Source of the DNA: Lysinibacillus mangiferihumi
GTDB lineage: Bacteria > Bacillota > Bacilli > Bacillales_A > Planococcaceae
Assembly: GCF_003049665.1 (NCBI RefSeq)
Contig: NZ_PYWM01000037.1
Span: forward strand, 1-43,139
Reading direction: 5' to 3'
Length of the DNA: 43,139 nt
Under the pieces are notes generated by a model. It saw only the letters and a list, made by a program, of their open reading frames with translations, ran no database searches and was not told the origin of the DNA. Positions within the stretch are counted from its first letter, which is position 1. Each line of letters opens with the position of its first letter. The position numbers and the translations under genes are program-made. Shown here one piece after another: positions 17,630 to 26,142 of this stretch.

Positions 17630-17941
17630 ACATAAAAAATGCTAATGAATTTTCATAACTCATGATGGTTATACGATCAAGGCATTCTACTTCAATACTT
17701 GGTTTGTGAAAATAATAGGATAAATAGGCGAAATTACAATTTACATGGCAGGGGTAGTATGACATGGAATAGTTTACAAACTAACGAAAATGACAAAGCT
17801 CGTGGCGATAAACGATGGTAACATATAAGGATGTTGATATACTGCTTTGGGCTGTAAATTTAGGGTTATAATTTTACTAGAGACGGTCGTATAATACTTG
17901 CTATTCGTTTAAAAAGCATTACATAAATTGTCAGTTTCTTA
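17630..17941 (+). repeat. Intercassette repeat, eroded copy
   Basis: Contains AACTCATGATGGTTATACGA, GGCGAAATTACAATTTACAT, then ACGAAAATGACAAAGCTCGT and GGCGATAAACGATGG, all matching the repeat at 3.9-4.1, 9.4-9.5 and 29.8 kb. No gene seen. Confidence 0.65.
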
Positions 17942-18082
17942 ACAGGAGGGAAAAACAGTAGTTTAACTAATGCTTATGGTGTTCCTATAAAAAGTTATGT
18001 TAAGTTTGAATTTGTAGGAACAAATAATTTGGGAGATATTACAATGTATCATGTTGAAAGTGGTAAAACTTTTTGGAAATAA
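17942..18082 (+). pseudogene. Toxin C-terminal relic
   Basis: Uninterrupted 46-codon tail TGGKNSSLTNAYGVPIKSYV..FVGTNNLGDITMYHVESG.. to TAA 18080-18082, with no start or pre-toxin. It lies before the immunity gene at 18141. The polar beta-rich end looks like a nuclease-type tail but cannot be assigned. Confidence 0.5.
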
Positions 18083-18140
18083 ATGATGAGTAAAGGAAAT
18101 AATATTCCTGTTATTAATTCTGTTGAATTGAGGAGAAATT

Positions 18141-18503
18141 ATGAATAACAAAATAAAAATAAGTAAGTTTGACTCTCTTGTTGAGGAAGAAATAAAATTC
18201 TTAGTCAATAATCAAGAAGTTATAGCATTTAATGTGTCCCCTCAAAAACTGGAAGTAGGTAAAGAGTATGAAGTTGAAATGGATATATTTGTAAATGATG
18301 GTTTGGATATAGAGGAACAAAACAATCAATATTTGAAAAAAGTTCAGCACATCAATAATTATAGTTATATTCTTTGGGGTAAAATGTTAAAAAATAATAT
18401 TTTAGATGTAGGTTTTTTCATTACTAGTGATTTATTTGATGATTATCAATATTTGATAGGACAATACGTTTCTGTGAAAGTTGATAGATTACAATTGTAT
18501 TGA
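18141..18503 (+). CDS. Putative immunity protein
   Basis: 120 residues with a strong GAGGAG site before ATG 18141. All-beta look: LVNNQEVIAFNVSPQKLEVG, KEYEVEMDIFVNDGLD, YSYILWGKML, QYVSVKVDRLQLY. Uninterrupted; no family recognised. Its stop overlaps by 4 bases the frame of the following deaminase relic. Confidence 0.68.
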   Translation: MNNKIKISKFDSLVEEEIKFLVNNQEVIAFNVSPQKLEVGKEYEVEMDIFVNDGLDIEEQNNQYLKKVQHINNYSYILWGKMLKNNILDVGFFITSDLFDDYQYLIGQYVSVKVDRLQLY

Positions 18504-18849
18504 GAATACAAAGTAAGGTAATTGAATATGACTTCTTCTATAATTTAGTGACAGTGTGTGTGCAACTTAGTAGAGATGTGAAAAACCCTATGTTATTTGG
18601 AAGTAATGACCAAGCAGGATTATTGCCAAAAGTTTTTCTTGATGACTATGGAATAGGAAATTGTGCAGAAGTAGATGCAGTGAATCAAGCTCTTAATAAA
18701 GGGGCAAATATTGGGGATTTATATTTATACACAATTAAAACGACCCAAATGAGTTTGGAGTAGCAAAACTAGCTTGTGAAAACTGTACGTTTACATTTAA
18801 AGGAAATGTTAATGAGGCAGTAGCAGGATGGCTAAAAGGAGGACAATGA
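18500..18849 (+). pseudogene. YwqJ-type deaminase toxin, truncated and frameshifted
   Basis: The frame from TTG 18500 carries GNCAEVDAVNQALNKGANIG, the Cys-Ala-Glu zinc motif of YwqJ-type deaminases (compare NCAEVQAVNQAVKDGAK at 5.68 kb). It loses frame near 18742 (a missing base in AAAACGACCC) and continues as DPNEFGVAKLACENCTFTF, holding the second motif C-x-x-C, to TGA 18847-18849. No pre-toxin. The TGA overlaps the ATG of the next gene (ATGA). Confidence 0.75.
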
Positions 18850-19302
18850 ATTTGGGAAAATACGAAAAAAATATCTTTTAGAGGAAGAGTTGCATATGGT
18901 AGTAGCTGTTTTGAGAGTGCACTTATAACCTTAAAGTATGATCTCAATGAATGGAAGGTCATTTTGAACTATCTATGGGAATTTACTAGTATACAGTATT
19001 TGGATCAGTGGAGTGATACAATAGTTGAATTAATTCCAGATAATTTATTGGAATTTAAAACATATGAAGAAGATGCGTTTGAGCGGCTGAGTAAGGATAA
19101 GTTTTTATATCTTTATAAATTGTATCAAAACATTGATAAGTCAATAGGTATTTTGGTACGTGCAATCTATGAACTTGGTATCAGTCATGCTTATACTGTA
19201 ATTGAAGGATATGGTGAAAGTCCTTTCTTGAGTTTTTCTATCGAAGAAAATAGAGGATGGGGTAATAAGTTTGATGGAACATCATTATCTAAAATTCTGT
19301 AA
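18846..19302 (+). pseudogene. Immunity gene of the second deaminase cassette, frameshifted near its start
   Basis: ATG 18846 overlaps the toxin stop as ATGA. It reads MNLGKYEKN then loses frame in the A run at 18864-18871. The restored frame gives ISFRGRVAYGSSCFESALIT.., VELIPDNLLEF.., ending ..GTSLSKIL at 19302. TTG 18964 would give a 112-residue product. An SMI1-like or unrelated immunity fold is possible; not recognised. Confidence 0.6.
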
Positions 19303-19337
19303 CATATAAATTGAGCGCTGTGTATAAGCGTAATTGA

Positions 19338-19412
19338 TAGCAGGTATTGTGCCAGTGTACATTAATTCTGGTGGGAAAGTAAGGGAACAAAGCAAGCAGG
19401 GAATCGGAACTG
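19338..19412 (+). pseudogene. IS110 transposase scrap
   Basis: Reads AGIVPVYINSGGKVREQSKQ, matching the C-terminal FAGIAPVYFGSGGKGREQ region of the IS110 transposase at 1075-1140 but with many differences. It is an old remnant of a related element inside the array. Confidence 0.7.
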
Positions 19413-19567
19413 ACTCTTATCCTTTAGCGAAGCTTTAATACAGATTGTTAAAAAAATCAATAATTACAAAAATAACGATAGATGTACGTGTTGGAAAATA
19501 TTTTTTGCCACTCAAAAATGGCGTGAACCATTGATATATCAACATTTATAGAGGGAGAGTTCTATAA

Positions 19568-20260
19568 TTGGGTTTTAGTTATGAAGAATACAAAGAATAT
19601 ATTTATGAAGATTATGACGAACTAATAGAAGAAAATATGAGTAAAAGAGAAGCGATGGCTAGAACTTTCTATGAATACGATATGTTAGCAAAAGAAAGTG
19701 AGACAGATAAGGCCATGGTCTTTGTAATATTTTCAGAAATAACAATTACTCACACGAAGGTACTATCTACTTTTAAAAATTATTTAGAACAAATGTTAAC
19801 TGAATTGGATTTTAATAAAATTAAACAGGAAGGTAATTTAACATTAGAACAATATGAAGAGTTATTCTCTCGCAAAGAATACACCTTGCAAAAATTAAAT
19901 CAAATGCCAATAGACTATTATTCAAGTGTTTGTTGGTATTATAATGAATTAGATGAAGAAGTAAGAAAATTTATTAACAATTATGTTGAAAAAAATGAAA
20001 ATATAGATTCCATCGTTACAAATGTATTGCTACGGTTTAATAGAGATTGTAAAAATACTAATAGTGAAAAATTTATTATCTATACAACACTAGCTGAAAG
20101 TTTGTATAATCAAGGATTGACAGATGTGATTGGTGTTAGAGATGTTAAGGACGTATTACAATCGTTTATTATAGAAGATGTATCTAAAGAGCAATTAACG
20201 AAAGATGAACAAGAAAATTTAGCTGGACGAATTAAAAATATCTTAAATAAGCTAAAGTAA
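19568..20260 (+). CDS. Imm3-like immunity protein (copy 1)
   Basis: 230 residues, TTG start with GAGGGAGAG nine bases upstream. The N-terminus (YEEYKEYIYEDYDELIEENM SKREAMARTFYEYD) resembles the Imm3 family, whose members carry an EAxART-x-YE-type helix. The rest is helical with LFSRKEYTLQKLNQMPIDYY and EKFIIYTTLAESLYNQGL. About 60% of residues match the copy at 36757. The cognate toxin is missing here. The family name is a motif-based guess. Confidence 0.68.
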   Translation: MGFSYEEYKEYIYEDYDELIEENMSKREAMARTFYEYDMLAKESETDKAMVFVIFSEITITHTKVLSTFKNYLEQMLTELDFNKIKQEGNLTLEQYEELFSRKEYTLQKLNQMPIDYYSSVCWYYNELDEEVRKFINNYVEKNENIDSIVTNVLLRFNRDCKNTNSEKFIIYTTLAESLYNQGLTDVIGVRDVKDVLQSFIIEDVSKEQLTKDEQENLAGRIKNILNKLK

Positions 20261-20396
20261 GATGATGGATATCTGTATAATTTTGAAGAGGATGTTTTAC
20301 AGTCCATGTAGGGTGTGAAATTTAATTTGACATCATCTTAAAAATGAATGATGTTATTTACTAAAAAATTTATGTTAGAGTTACATTAGCAGATAT

Positions 20397-20700
20397 AGAC
20401 CTACGTCATTTGAGGACATTATTGCGAATCATGAAAGATTGTATGGTAGTGCTAAAAGTGAAATTAAGTCAACTTTAGGTCTGGTTGAGTAGAAGAAATT
20501 TACGGAAGTTCCGGTTGGTAGTTTACTAATCCACATGGAAGTGTGTTCTATCATGGTGGTGGAGGCGTTCATAAAAGTTCATACTATGAATTTTCAAATG
20601 GAAAAACAAAAAAGTGAAGGTATATAAAATAGAGGATGGTTATGTTCCTCCCATTGCTGATAAAGGTAGGCAATACAAATTGATTAAAGAAGGGGAGTAA
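20397..20700 (+). pseudogene. Toxin tail with multiple lesions
   Basis: Pieces in shifting frames read PTSFEDIIANHERLYGSAKS.., EEIYGSSGW-stop-FTNPHG, SVFYHGGGGVHKSSYYEFSN, then, after a one-base loss in an A run, VYKIEDGYVPPIADKGRQYK to TAA 20698-20700. The H-x-RLYG ... SVFYHxGGGVH-x-SYY pattern is one I associate with Rhs/WapA-type C-terminal toxins; activity unknown. At least three lesions. The immunity GTG is 3 bases downstream. Confidence 0.6.
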
Positions 20701-20703
20701 ACT

Positions 20704-21078
20704 GTGATAACAATTGGAGAATCATTTGAACTATTTTTAGAGACCTTAAAACACTCGAATCCTAATGTTTTAACATTGTCAGATGAGTTAATTGAGTATT
20801 ATCTTCTTGAAGGGTTTGCAATAGAAGCACCAGCTTATTTAAGTAAATTTACCCTTGACAGACTAAGTAATGAAGGAATTATAGATAAGGAAATTTTAGG
20901 GGAAAGTAAGAGATTACAAAGTGTGTACTTTTTAATAGATCAAATGAAAGTATGGGACAGTCCTTCTATAAAAAAAAGTTCAGAGTGGAAAGAGGTTTTC
21001 TCTCTCTCCGATAAAATTTGTGAGTTGGTTCATAAGAAATGGACAGATGAAGAAATAGAATATTTAAAAACATTATAA
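20704..21078 (+). CDS. Putative immunity protein
   Basis: 124 residues starting at GTG 20704, GGGGAG just upstream within the toxin end. Helical and acidic (ESFELFLETLKHSNPNVLTL, LSDELIEYYLLEGFAIEAPA, ..KVWDSPSIKKSSEWKEVFSL). Uninterrupted although its toxin is destroyed. No family name. Confidence 0.68.
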   Translation: MITIGESFELFLETLKHSNPNVLTLSDELIEYYLLEGFAIEAPAYLSKFTLDRLSNEGIIDKEILGESKRLQSVYFLIDQMKVWDSPSIKKSSEWKEVFSLSDKICELVHKKWTDEEIEYLKTL

Positions 21079-21087
21079 AATCAAGAG

Positions 21088-21126
21088 GCATCCTATCACT
21101 TGATTGTAGCTAAGTGATAGAGCCTT
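21088..21126 (+). terminator. Hairpin terminator
   Basis: GGCatCCTATCACTT pairs with AAGTGATAGAGCC, followed by TTT only, so it may be inefficient. It sits 10 bases after the immunity stop. Confidence 0.55.
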
Positions 21127-21207
21127 TACAAGTAAGGAATAACTCACTAATCAAGAAAATTGATACTTAAGATTTTGAAAGGGTGAAAATGATAGAAGTA
21201 TTTTTAA

Positions 21208-21243
21208 AACCTTGACTGGCTATATGCCTTTCAAGTTTTTTTG
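21208..21243 (+). terminator. Recurrent intercassette terminator, type 1
   Basis: AACCTTGACTGGCTATATGC then CTTTCAAG and seven T's. One G pair is lost relative to the 3877 copy. Confidence 0.72.
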
Positions 21244-21314
21244 TTATGGTTAAAACAATACGACTTTAGAAGGATAACTCATATTTATTCCCTCTAAAGA
21301 TTAAGTAGAATGAT

Positions 21315-22067
21315 AAAATAGAAATAGGCAATCTGGTAAAAGGCTCCTACGAAAAAGAAGTACTCAATGGCAATGCCTATACAAGATCTAAGTGGAAACG
21401 AATGTACAGCTAACCACAGCGACAGCTATTGTTGGAAACAAAGGAGTTGGCTCCGTAACTAAGGTAGGGAAACTACCGTGTGATCTACCTTCTTCAAAGC
21501 CTACTAAAGATTCTAAGAAGCCTGAAGAGACTAAGGGTATAGATAAAGATGTTACTTTTAAAAATGGTTATGATACACATTTAATCGAAGTAGAGGGCTT
21601 TAAAGCAAAACCGAACATTGGAATAAAAGGTGTCACAATCTTGGAAACTTTGAAAAATTTATTTTAGATAATTTTAGAAATAAAGTTGAGGATATAAATC
21701 AAGCTGTGACTAAAAAGTCTCATCCGGATATATCAGGAATCTATGAGGTAAAATATAAGCTCCCTGTTTATGATGGATTGAGTACAGCAAATGGTGGAAA
21801 AGGTAATTTTACTGGACAGTAGAAGGAGTATAAGAATCCTAAGCAGTATATGACCCAAAAGTTTTTTCTGATGAACAGATATTGAAGTTGGGCAGAGAAG
21901 CGATGGAAGAAGATATTAGTAATAATAGAATAACTCATGATAGGGATAGGTCACCAAGTGATTTAGGAGAGGGATATGTCAATTTAAATGGGGAACAATG
22001 GAAGTTTATCGGCTTTAAAGACAAAAATACAGGTGAGATTTCGAATTACTTCCCAGTTCTAGATTAA
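21315..22067 (+). pseudogene. CdiA-type RNase (BECR-like) toxin tail, frameshifted at the GGHN motif
   Basis: Begins with a second kind of pre-toxin linker (IGNLVKGSYEKEVLNGNAYT, ..IVGNKGVGSVTKVGK). After TKGIDKD comes the toxin: NGYDTHLIEVEGFKAKPNIG, then a one-base loss turns ggtGGTCAC into ggtGTCAC, breaking the expected KGGHNLGNFEKF. Further on: SGIYEVKYKLPVYDG, TAG near 21823, a second frame change near 21845, then VYDPKVFSDEQILKLGREAM and FIGFKDKNTGEISNYFPVLD. This order fits the CdiA C-terminal tRNase/BECR-fold toxins. At least three lesions, one on the catalytic His motif. Confidence 0.6.
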
Positions 22068-22091
22068 ATATTAATAGAGGGAGTGTTTGTT

Positions 22092-22475
22092 ATGAGTGAG
22101 GAAGTATTTATTATTGAAGAATTTTCAGAAAAAGTTGAGTTGATGCGTCTATATTATAAAATAATAGGTGATGGGAAGTTTATGGAAGCGATAGAAAATT
22201 TCAAAAACAAACAAGGTTTTGGTATTGACCCAGTTTGTTGTATTTTTGCAAATGAATATCAGCCGGGAGAAGAGGGGTATTTTGGTGAAACGGGTGTTAA
22301 CTTCAGTATACAGCCACCTATGGCTGAAGGTGAGGAAAATGCCATTGTAGATGAAAATATATTTTTACAATATTTAACAGAAGCTGGGGAAGAATATTTA
22401 ACAAGACAACCTCAAAATCGAACAGAAATTGCAGCTTCCTTAAAAGAACTAAAAGAAATTTTAAATTTATCATAA
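22092..22475 (+). CDS. CdiI-like immunity protein for the BECR-type toxin
   Basis: 127 residues from ATG 22092 (MSEEVFIIEEF), with GAGGGAG eight bases upstream; the GTG at 22083 lies in the ribosome site and is unlikely. Contains GYFGETGVNFSIQPPMAEGE and VDENIFLQYLTEAGEEYL, resembling the CdiI family that accompanies ribonuclease toxins of this kind. It starts 24 bases after the toxin relic. Uninterrupted. Confidence 0.68.
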   Translation: MSEEVFIIEEFSEKVELMRLYYKIIGDGKFMEAIENFKNKQGFGIDPVCCIFANEYQPGEEGYFGETGVNFSIQPPMAEGEENAIVDENIFLQYLTEAGEEYLTRQPQNRTEIAASLKELKEILNLS

Positions 22476-22510
22476 TTTAAGATGGGGGCACCTGCTACGC
22501 AAATATTACC

Positions 22511-23239
22511 ATGAAAATAAATATTAATAATATACAAATTATAAGTAATACTGATGTAAGATGGTACTTATCGAGTCAAATTATATGGATTGGTAAAGAG
22601 AAAAATTACGACGAGATTGATGAATTAATAAATAAAAGTTATGGAAGTTTTAAATGGCTGTGGTCTGATTCAGATACCATATTATTTAATAAGGAAGATT
22701 TGAATTTTATAGGAGCAGTAATAAAGTTAAACGAACCAATAATAGTAAAAAGTGGGAAAATGGATAAAGTCTTATTAGAAGAGAGAGAGGGGAACATCAA
22801 AATAAGTGAGGAAAGGAATTTCGAATGTAAATTATCGGATTTTACCGAGTACTATATTGAAGAGGATAATTTACTATCCTATTCTGAAAAATGGGATAGA
22901 GCAAACCTCTCCATTGAAGTAAAGATAACCTCAGACTTTTCTGTTCTTTTACAGAATAATAAGATGGTGGGAATTTTGATTTATAATGCTAGTAATCATT
23001 TAATACCAGATGTAGTTTACCAAGTCGATGCAAATGAAAAGATTGATTCGAACTTATGTATAAAGCTAGGTAGAATTTTTGAATTAATTGAAAAAATTGA
23101 TAACGATAATTTAACTCAACATGAAGAATTAAAATTAAAAAAAGCATTTTTAGAAATTTACAAAAAAGTATTACCCTATAATGAACTAAGTTATGTTGCA
23201 TTAAAAGACACTATAGTAAATATAGTTGACTATTTGTAA
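22511..23239 (+). CDS. Putative immunity protein, toxin lost
   Basis: 242 residues, ATG 22511 without a convincing ribosome site. Central part INISEERNFECKLSDF-like and IEDDNLLSYSEKWDRANLSI; C-terminus FELIEKIDNDNLTQHEELKL..KKAFLEIYKKVLPYNE, repeated in the relic at 15870. No toxin fragment precedes it: only 35 bases separate it from the previous immunity gene, so it stands as an orphan immunity gene. Family not recognised. Confidence 0.62.
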   Translation: MKININNIQIISNTDVRWYLSSQIIWIGKEKNYDEIDELINKSYGSFKWLWSDSDTILFNKEDLNFIGAVIKLNEPIIVKSGKMDKVLLEEREGNIKISEERNFECKLSDFTEYYIEEDNLLSYSEKWDRANLSIEVKITSDFSVLLQNNKMVGILIYNASNHLIPDVVYQVDANEKIDSNLCIKLGRIFELIEKIDNDNLTQHEELKLKKAFLEIYKKVLPYNELSYVALKDTIVNIVDYL

Positions 23240-23298
23240 TATTGAAAAAAATACCAATATACTCTGTGATATTGGATGGGATAGTATGAACTTAACTT

Positions 23299-23339
23299 AA
23301 AGCACTTGATTGTCTATAACAGTCAATAAGTGCTTTTTT
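23299..23339 (+). terminator. Recurrent hairpin terminator, type 2
   Basis: AAAGCACTTGATTG / CAATAAGTGCTTTTTT arms with loop TCTATAACAGT; sits 60 bases after the immunity gene. Confidence 0.75.
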
Positions 23340-23373
23340 GCATTTAGATATGTGAAATTATTACGATTATATA

Positions 23374-23692
23374 ATGAGTGTACTAAGTGTTAAATTTTAT
23401 ACAAGTATTAGCATACAAGACAGCGAGATAGATAGAGCTCGATTTCGAGATTTTTGTAAGTACAGAAAGAACAGTAATAAAACCAAGTGGAAAAAAGCTA
23501 CTGAACTAAATGGGCAGACTTATAATGTGCACCGATTTTACATTGAAAGAGAATGATCATGATTGTAAGACACTACTAAAAAAAGAACTTCCTGACGCTG
23601 AAGTAAGCTATAGTGTTGAGTATGGGGACAAAGCTTCAAGATATCGAGGAAATGCTGAATTAGCTAAAGAACTTGAAAAGTTAAAGGAGTGA
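23374..23692 (+). pseudogene. Toxin tail, one frameshift
   Basis: The first ~30 bases are intercassette repeat (GTGTACTAAGTGTTAAATTT, as at 4501 and 9916), so the tail was joined there by recombination. Part one: DRARFRDFCKYRKNSNKTKW KKATELNGQTYNVHRF. After a frame change near 23540 part two follows: KENDHDCKTLLKKELPDAEV SYSVEYGDKASRYRGNAELA to TGA 23690-23692. The basic first half and ordered second half look like a nuclease toxin; I do not recognise the family. Confidence 0.55.
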
Positions 23693-23696
23693 AAGT

Positions 23697-24206
23697 ATGG
23701 ATTTTGACATCCGAGTGATTCGAGAATATTATGACTCAGAAACACGAGACTATGATTTTAATGAATTAGTTAATTTTGGGGTAAGTGTTGAAAATGCTGA
23801 TTTTATGATAGATATTGGAGTGCCAAAAGAATTGGGTGATTTTGAGTTCTATGAATTCACCGACTTCCAAAAAACGGTAATTAAAGAAGTGCAATTTATC
23901 AAAGTAGGTCATTGTGCGTCTTATGAATATGGACTTTACTTAAAAGAAGGGAGCGATGAGCTTTTTACTAGTTCTTCCTTACATCATCCTCTAATTTATA
24001 CGCTTAATCAGAACTTAAGAACGTTCTTCTTGTTTCATATGATGAGGCAGGAGATATCAACAGCGATGAAAAAAGAAGGTGTATATACTTCATACAACTA
24101 TGCTATTGAGTTGAGGAAGGTGTATGAGCAAATTGACCCCATAGCAATGAAGGAAGTAGAAGGATATTGGTCACATTTAATAGAAGACTATGAAACTGGA
24201 TTATGA
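23697..24206 (+). CDS. SUKH-4-like immunity protein
   Basis: 169 residues, AAGGAG seven bases before ATG and 4 bases after the toxin stop. FGVSVENADFMIDIGVPKEL, VQFIKVGHCASYEYGLYL and LNQNLRTFFLFHMMRQEI follow the general layout of SUKH-4 proteins (an N-terminal strand/helix with a GxP element, a central G..ASYEYGL strand pair and a C-terminal N-x-x-F helix). Assignment by pattern only. A second small gene follows at 24270. Confidence 0.65.
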   Translation: MDFDIRVIREYYDSETRDYDFNELVNFGVSVENADFMIDIGVPKELGDFEFYEFTDFQKTVIKEVQFIKVGHCASYEYGLYLKEGSDELFTSSSLHHPLIYTLNQNLRTFFLFHMMRQEISTAMKKEGVYTSYNYAIELRKVYEQIDPIAMKEVEGYWSHLIEDYETGL

Positions 24207-24269
24207 AATCTTATGAATTGCTTAAATAGAGTAGTAGAGTCTAGGGTTATCCTGCAAAGGAGGAATAAG

Positions 24270-24521
24270 ATGGCTTCATACGTTTTATTACTAAAAGAAT
24301 ATGAAGATGATGAAACTGTGGTTTACAGATTCGGACCTAATGAAAATGTTATGGGGAAAATTGAATTAAATAAATTTACTAGAAAATTTTCCGAGTTAGA
24401 AGTTCTCCCTAATAACAACTTTCCATCTGCGTTTTATTATGAAAGAGCTGCTCAAAGATTGGCAGTTTGCCTAGTAAGAGAAGGTGGTGTGTTTCCTGAG
24501 AGAACCGCTTTTGAATCATAA
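24270..24521 (+). CDS. Small conserved-looking protein coupled to the SUKH-4-like gene
   Basis: 83 residues from ATG 24270 (MASYVLLLKEYEDDETVVYR), chosen because AAAGGAGG lies at ideal spacing. An upstream ATG at 24213 has no site. FGPNENVMGKIELNKFTRKF and FYYERAAQRLAVCLVREGGV FPER give a compact alpha/beta domain. It follows the SUKH-4-like gene by 63 bases with no toxin between them, so it is a second immunity factor or an accessory of the first. Function unknown. Confidence 0.7.
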   Translation: MASYVLLLKEYEDDETVVYRFGPNENVMGKIELNKFTRKFSELEVLPNNNFPSAFYYERAAQRLAVCLVREGGVFPERTAFES

Positions 24522-24533
24522 TAACAAAAAAAT

Positions 24534-24568
24534 TCTTTGATTGGCTAAATGTCAGTCAAGTTTTTTAC
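24534..24568 (+). terminator. Type 1-like terminator
   Basis: CTTTGATTGGC-TAAAT-GTCAGTCAAG followed by six T's, with compensating changes in the inner stem relative to other copies. Confidence 0.68.
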
Positions 24569-24589
24569 TTTAATTTAAATTAAATCAGG

Positions 24590-24940
24590 TGATATTTGGG
24601 TGAGACAACAAGAAAAATGATTTGCTCATAAAGGTATTACCATTATAGAGTTCGGTTTTAAAAGGAGGATAGAGTGACAAGTACGATAATTAAGCGAGAT
24701 GACATTGTACATGGTAGGTAGGGCTCGACAATTGCTTTTTCGCATTATCATATTCTAATTTATATTCATGGTAAAGATTTTGATGTGGGATTATGGTTTA
24801 CTACATACAGTGATGAAGTATTAGATAACCCAGAAGAGGAGGCAGGAAAGCCTTTTACGGGTTTAGCTTTCGAATTAATTATATGATAATGGAAATATAG
24901 CGTATTACTGTTATTAAAAAGGGTTTTAAAGAAGGATAGG
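24590..24940 (+). repeat. Intercassette repeat fragments and a coding scrap
   Basis: No gene. ACAAGTACGATAATTAAGCG and AGATGACATTGTACATGGTA match the intercassette repeat (compare 30010-30045). After that, DFDVGLWFTTYSDEVLDNPE and EEAGKPFTGLAFELII can be read at about 24776-24885 and may be an immunity or toxin scrap. Nothing else seen. Confidence 0.5.
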
Positions 24941-25654
24941 ATGCTTATGAATAATTTTGATGGAAATAAATTAATACAGGAGTTTTCGAAAATTCAAAGT
25001 GAATTGTTTCCTAGAATTAAATTAGAAAATAATTTTCAAATAGAGAATGTACAACTTATTGCAGGAGTAGATTTATCTTACTGGAATCTGAATGAAAGAA
25101 AGTACGGTACATGCTGTATTGTCATCATTGATTATAGTACAAAAGTAATTGTTGAAAAAGTGTACAGTTATGGGGAAATACAAACCCCTTATATTCCAGG
25201 TTTCCTTGCATTTCGAGAATTACCTTTAGTAATAGAGGCAGTAAAAAAACTAACGAAGCAGCCAGATATATATATGTTTGATGGCAATGGTTATTTACAT
25301 TATCGTCACATGGGTATTGCTACTCACGCCTCATTCTTTTTAAATAAACCAACGATTGGAGTGGCAAAAAGTTATCTTAAAATCCAGGATGTTGACTTTA
25401 TTATGCCAGAGAATTTAAAAGGCTCTTACACCGATATTGTAATAAATAATGAAGTCTATGGTCGGGCTTTGAGAACAAGAATAAGTGTTAAACCCATCTT
25501 TGTTTCTTGTGGGAACTGGATTGATTTAGATTCAAGTACTGAAATTGTATTGAATTGCATTAATAATGAAAGTCGTTTGCCTATTCCCGTTAGATTAGCA
25601 GATTTAGAAACACATAAAATAAGAAAGCTGTTAATGGAGAGCGGAATGGAGTAA
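24941..25654 (+). CDS. nfi: Endonuclease V family protein
   Basis: 237 residues from ATG 24941 (ATG 24947 also possible; AAGGATAGG upstream). Family motifs are clear: IAGVDLSY (D44), TPYIPGFLAFRE (E93), MFDGNGYLHYRHMG (D114), KPTIGVAKSYL, LPIPVRLADLETHKIRK. D44/E93/D114 are the expected metal-binding catalytic residues. Endonuclease V nicks DNA (or RNA in some lineages) one base 3' of inosine, a product of adenine deamination, and can act on other deaminated bases. It is full length. The usual HPRRxG after the third catalytic residue is HYRHMG here. It stands alone between intercassette repeats, 490 bases before a deaminase-toxin relic. Confidence 0.85.
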   Translation: MLMNNFDGNKLIQEFSKIQSELFPRIKLENNFQIENVQLIAGVDLSYWNLNERKYGTCCIVIIDYSTKVIVEKVYSYGEIQTPYIPGFLAFRELPLVIEAVKKLTKQPDIYMFDGNGYLHYRHMGIATHASFFLNKPTIGVAKSYLKIQDVDFIMPENLKGSYTDIVINNEVYGRALRTRISVKPIFVSCGNWIDLDSSTEIVLNCINNESRLPIPVRLADLETHKIRKLLMESGME

Positions 25655-26142
25655 TAAGCTGAGGAAAGACCTAATCTGTATTTAATATTTGTTAGCCAAT
25701 AACTTTACTTTAATCATGCGATTGATAGTATGATTATATAAGTTCATGGTTTCGGGAATTGTATAAGGATATAATTTGTTGTACGGATACCCTTGACTAG
25801 TTTACAATTAGCGATTTTTTTAGTGTTATACACAATAAAAAATGGGTTCTTGTCTTCGAGATACCTTGATTGGTTTCATACCTTTCAAGGTTTTTTCGTG
25901 TACGAAAAATTGTGAAAATAATTGATATTTGAATCGAAAACTTATGGTAGTTAGTAAAAGTTTAGGATTAGGAGTAATGAAATTTCAATAAAACAAGATA
26001 TTTTCTACACGATTTATACGGGTACTTGCAAATTAAACGAAAGTACGCAAACCCTTAAATAAGCGAAGCATAAAGAATACCGTAAAAACGACGGTGCTAA
26101 CGGACAAAAAACAAAAGAAGTGTATAATTTAGCCAAACAACC
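25655..26142 (+). other. Gene-poor spacer with type 1 terminator
   Basis: A type 1 hairpin lies at 25863-25897 (ACCTTGATTGG ... CTTTCAAGGT then six T's). From about 26040 the sequence becomes pre-toxin-like coding DNA in broken frames (..KKHKEYRKNDGANGQKTKEV.., 26067-26127) leading into the next relic. No complete gene. Confidence 0.55.
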
